From NCBI GenBank assembly GCA_017548805.1, contig JAFYZE010000162.1:1-7172 (forward strand): a stretch of DNA of 7,172 bases, written 5' to 3'. This stretch comes from Bacteroidales bacterium (GTDB lineage Bacteria > Bacteroidota > Bacteroidia > Bacteroidales > UBA932). The notes beneath the pieces are model-generated. The model was not told the DNA's origin and did not search any database. It saw nothing but the letters and a program-made list of their open reading frames with translations. Position numbers and translations under genes: made by a program. This document shows positions 5,304 to 7,172 of the stretch, in pieces (position 1 is the first letter of the stretch; each line of letters begins with the position of its first letter).

Positions 5304-6836
5304 ATGCTTGAGCCCAGCAGCCAATACAAGAGGGGCCTCAAGCAGGCCGTGGACTGGAGGATAGTCATCTACTATCTGATCCTGGTCTTCATAGGTTGGA
5401 TCAACATCTATGCGTCGATCCATTCCTCCGAACCCGCCAGCATCTTCGACTGGACGGCCCGCAGCGGCAAGCAGTTCATCTGGATCCTCACCTCGCTCGG
5501 CCTGGCCGCGCTCATACTCTTCGTCCTCAACCCGCGGTTGTGGGAAGTGATTTCGATACCGTCTTATGTGTTTGTGGTGGCGCTCCTTGTGCTGGTGATA
5601 TTCGTGTCGAGGGACGTAAAAGGCTCGCACTCCTGGTTCGAATTCGGCCCCATCAAGTTCCAGCCGGCGGAGATATCCAAGATCACGACGTCGCTGGTCC
5701 TGGCGGCCACGATGAGCAAACCCAACTTCAAGATAAGCAAGGCCAAGGATCTACTGACCGTAGCGGTCATCATCGGACTGCCCATGCTGACCATAGTGGC
5801 GGAGAGCGAGACCGGATCAGCCCTGGTATACGTCGGATTCCTGTTCGTGCTCTACCGCGAGGGACTGACCGGATGGCTCATCGCCATCGCCGGCATGTGC
5901 GTCCTGCTGTTCATACTGACGCTGACGGCCTCGTCATACACGTCCATACTGGTCCTGGCGGCCATAGTCACGCTCGCATACTTCCTGCAGACCAGCCGCT
6001 TCGGCACATGGATCAAGCGCTGCGGCATCCCGCTGCTGTTCTTCGCATTCCTGCCGCGGATGTGGACATGGCTGTGCGAATGGCTCGTGCCCGGCGGCGC
6101 GGTGCTGGGATCCGTGGACCCGTCCGTGGCCGAGGCCATCACCCTGGCCGCCGGCAAATGGACCCTTCTCCTGAAGTTCAAACCCATCTACCTGATGCTC
6201 GCGGTCTGCGCCTGTGCGATCCCGATATGCATGGTCCGGGCCTACCGCGATAAGCACATATACCTCTGGGCCGCCATCGGCGCATTCCTTCTTGGAACCA
6301 TGTTGACGTTCTCGACGGAGTTCCTGTTCAACGACGTGCTTCAGGACCACCAGAGGGCCCGTATCGAGGTCCTGCTGGGTATGAAAGAAGACCTGGCGGG
6401 CGTCGGCTACAACGTCAACCAGTCCAAGATCGCCATCGGCTCCGGCGGACTGTTCGGCAAGGGATTCCTGCAGGGCACCCAGACCACCTACGGCTTCGTG
6501 CCCGAGCAGAGCACGGACTTCATCTTCTGCACCGTGGGTGAGGAATGGGGATTCGTCGGCTGCACCGTCGTCATACTGCTGTATGTATTCCTGATATGCC
6601 GCATCATCGCCGATGCAGAAAAAAGCCGTGAATCCTTCACGAGGATCTACGGCTATTGTGTGGCGAGCTGCATATTCATGCACCTTTTCATCAATGTCGG
6701 AATGACCATAGGGCTGATGCCGGTCATCGGCATCCCCCTGCCCCTGCTGTCATACGGAGGTTCCTCCCTCTGGGCCTTCACCATCCTGATATTCATCTTC
6801 GTGGCCCTGGACCGTCAGGAGAAGAAATACTTCTAG
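5304..6836 (+). CDS. rodA: Peptidoglycan glycosyltransferase RodA (SEDS family)
   Basis: This 510-residue multipass inner-membrane enzyme polymerises lipid II into glycan strands for cell elongation, in complex with PBP2. Conserved SEDS features include WFEFGPIKFQPAEISK (111-126), ESETGSALVY (167-176), the extracellular loop QSKIAIGSGGLFGKGFLQGTQ (about 373-393) followed by FVPEQSTDFIF (398-408), and the C-terminal stretch at 464-489 with GIPLPLLSYGGSS. D363 in KEDLAGVGYN aligns by eye with the essential loop Asp of E. coli RodA (ESDPLGAGYH). The protein is much longer than the about 370 residues of E. coli RodA. Most of the extra length lies between about residues 235 and 345, a mix of membrane-like segments and polar loops. 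Longer RodAs are common in Bacteroidota (from memory). The start is one base after the mrdA stop, with no Shine-Dalgarno, which suggests translational coupling. The stop overlaps the stop of the convergent nitroreductase gene. Confidence 0.96.
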   Translation: MLEPSSQYKRGLKQAVDWRIVIYYLILVFIGWINIYASIHSSEPASIFDWTARSGKQFIWILTSLGLAALILFVLNPRLWEVISIPSYVFVVALLVLVIFVSRDVKGSHSWFEFGPIKFQPAEISKITTSLVLAATMSKPNFKISKAKDLLTVAVIIGLPMLTIVAESETGSALVYVGFLFVLYREGLTGWLIAIAGMCVLLFILTLTASSYTSILVLAAIVTLAYFLQTSRFGTWIKRCGIPLLFFAFLPRMWTWLCEWLVPGGAVLGSVDPSVAEAITLAAGKWTLLLKFKPIYLMLAVCACAIPICMVRAYRDKHIYLWAAIGAFLLGTMLTFSTEFLFNDVLQDHQRARIEVLLGMKEDLAGVGYNVNQSKIAIGSGGLFGKGFLQGTQTTYGFVPEQSTDFIFCTVGEEWGFVGCTVVILLYVFLICRIIADAEKSRESFTRIYGYCVASCIFMHLFINVGMTIGLMPVIGIPLPLLSYGGSSLWAFTILIFIFVALDRQEKKYF

Positions 6837-7172
6837 AGTATTGTCGAGAACTCCTCAAGGGACTTGCGCTGATAGTGGCGAGCGGTAGGCTCGGCGTTGT
6901 CAGCCGGGCGGCCTACGGCCAGCAGGAAGGAGACTTCGTATCCTGCGGTCTCGGGGAACAATTCCGCGACCTTGGCGGGGTCGAAGGAGTAAATACGCGC
7001 TCCGCCCAGGCCCATATCAAACGCTACGAGCATTATATGGGTGGCGACTATGGCCGCATCGCCGGCGGCGGCGTTCTTGCCGTCGAAACTGTTCACCCAG
7101 GCGTCTTCGGGCCTGGCACCGACCATAAACACGACAGGGGCGCCGAACGTGTCAGTCACCTGGTGGATGCGG
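6833..7172 (-). CDS. Nitroreductase-family protein, C-terminal part (5' end outside window)
   Basis: The frame runs from the right edge to a TAG read on the minus strand at 6833-6835, giving 112 visible residues. The protein continues beyond the window, so the GTG at 7157-7159 is simply an internal Val and not a start. The visible part matches the C-terminal half of FMN-dependent nitroreductase-like oxidoreductases: APVVFMVGA strand, NSFDGKNAAAGDAAIVATHIMLVAFDMGLG helix region, FDPAKVAELF, a FLLAVGRPADNAEPTARHYQRKSLEEF segment, then the end. The 'H..RKSLEEF' ending is typical of one anaerobe-rich branch of the family. Such enzymes form dimers and use NAD(P)H to reduce nitro compounds, quinones or other electron acceptors; the substrate here is unknown. 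It converges on rodA with overlapping stop codons and no terminator between them. Confidence 0.88.
   Translation of the reverse strand, partial: RIHQVTDTFGAPVVFMVGARPEDAWVNSFDGKNAAAGDAAIVATHIMLVAFDMGLGGARIYSFDPAKVAELFPETAGYEVSFLLAVGRPADNAEPTARHYQRKSLEEFSTIL

Noticed and set aside
5396..6253. Plus-strand open frame of 285 codons in another frame within rodA, and a 249-codon minus frame at 5934-6683
   Set aside because: Both lie inside rodA, whose SEDS motifs are intact. The plus frame is rich in H, R, P and G, and the minus frame in D, E, G, A and Q, as expected for frame shadows of high-GC DNA.
6820..6834. Possible terminator hairpin at the end of rodA (AGAAG - AAATA - CTTCT)
   Set aside because: The stem is only 5 bp, AT-rich and not followed by a T-tract, so it is unlikely to act as an intrinsic terminator.
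7157..7159. GTG as the start of a short 108-residue protein at the right edge
   Set aside because: The frame stays open to the window edge and the nitroreductase fold needs a large N-terminal half, so this codon is internal.
1..7172. A previously undescribed system, mobile element, CRISPR array or RNA gene
   Set aside because: Every stretch above 100 bases is accounted for by recognisable core genes. I saw no direct-repeat arrays, terminal inverted repeats, transposase motifs, tRNA-like folds or foreign-looking composition.

Overview
The window carries a conserved cell-elongation operon (mreB-mreC-mreD-mrdA-rodA) on the plus strand. It is flanked on both sides by convergent genes: the tail of an Lrp/AsnC-type regulator and a complete ispD to the left, and the C-terminal part of a nitroreductase-family protein to the right. 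The gene order, the style of the MreB, PBP2 and RodA sequences, and a TAnnTTTG-like promoter element in the AT-rich spacer suggest a Bacteroidota member, probably order Bacteroidales. The DNA is clearly GC-rich with a strong preference for G/C in third codon positions, which would fit higher-GC gut Bacteroidales such as Alistipes-like or uncultured relatives. That genus-level placement is inference.

Layout: 1-275 (+) is the C-terminal ligand-sensing (RAM) domain of an Lrp/AsnC regulator whose start lies outside the window. 247-966 (-) is ispD of the MEP isoprenoid pathway, overlapping the regulator tail to tail by 29 bp. 967-1060 is the only real intergenic gap, a 94-bp AT-rich divergent promoter region serving ispD leftward and mreB rightward. 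1061-6836 (+) holds the five elongasome genes with junctions of 1 to 3 bp, certainly one transcription unit. 6833-7172 (-) is the nitroreductase fragment. Its stop codon and that of rodA share the palindrome CTAG.

The operon products work as one machine. MreB filaments under the inner membrane organise MreC and MreD. These in turn activate the RodA glycosyltransferase and the PBP2 transpeptidase that build sidewall peptidoglycan. RodA polymerises lipid II, whose undecaprenyl carrier comes from isoprenoid precursors, so the divergent ispD is a loose metabolic partner.

All catalytic signatures are present and no gene in the window looks broken. I found no mobile element, CRISPR array, RNA gene or convincing terminator. 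The window is essentially ordinary core genome. The points worth a second look are small: two strong Shine-Dalgarno-like sites inside the operon, tight convergent overlaps at both ends, a Cys/His cluster next to the PBP2 active site, and an enlarged mid-region in RodA.
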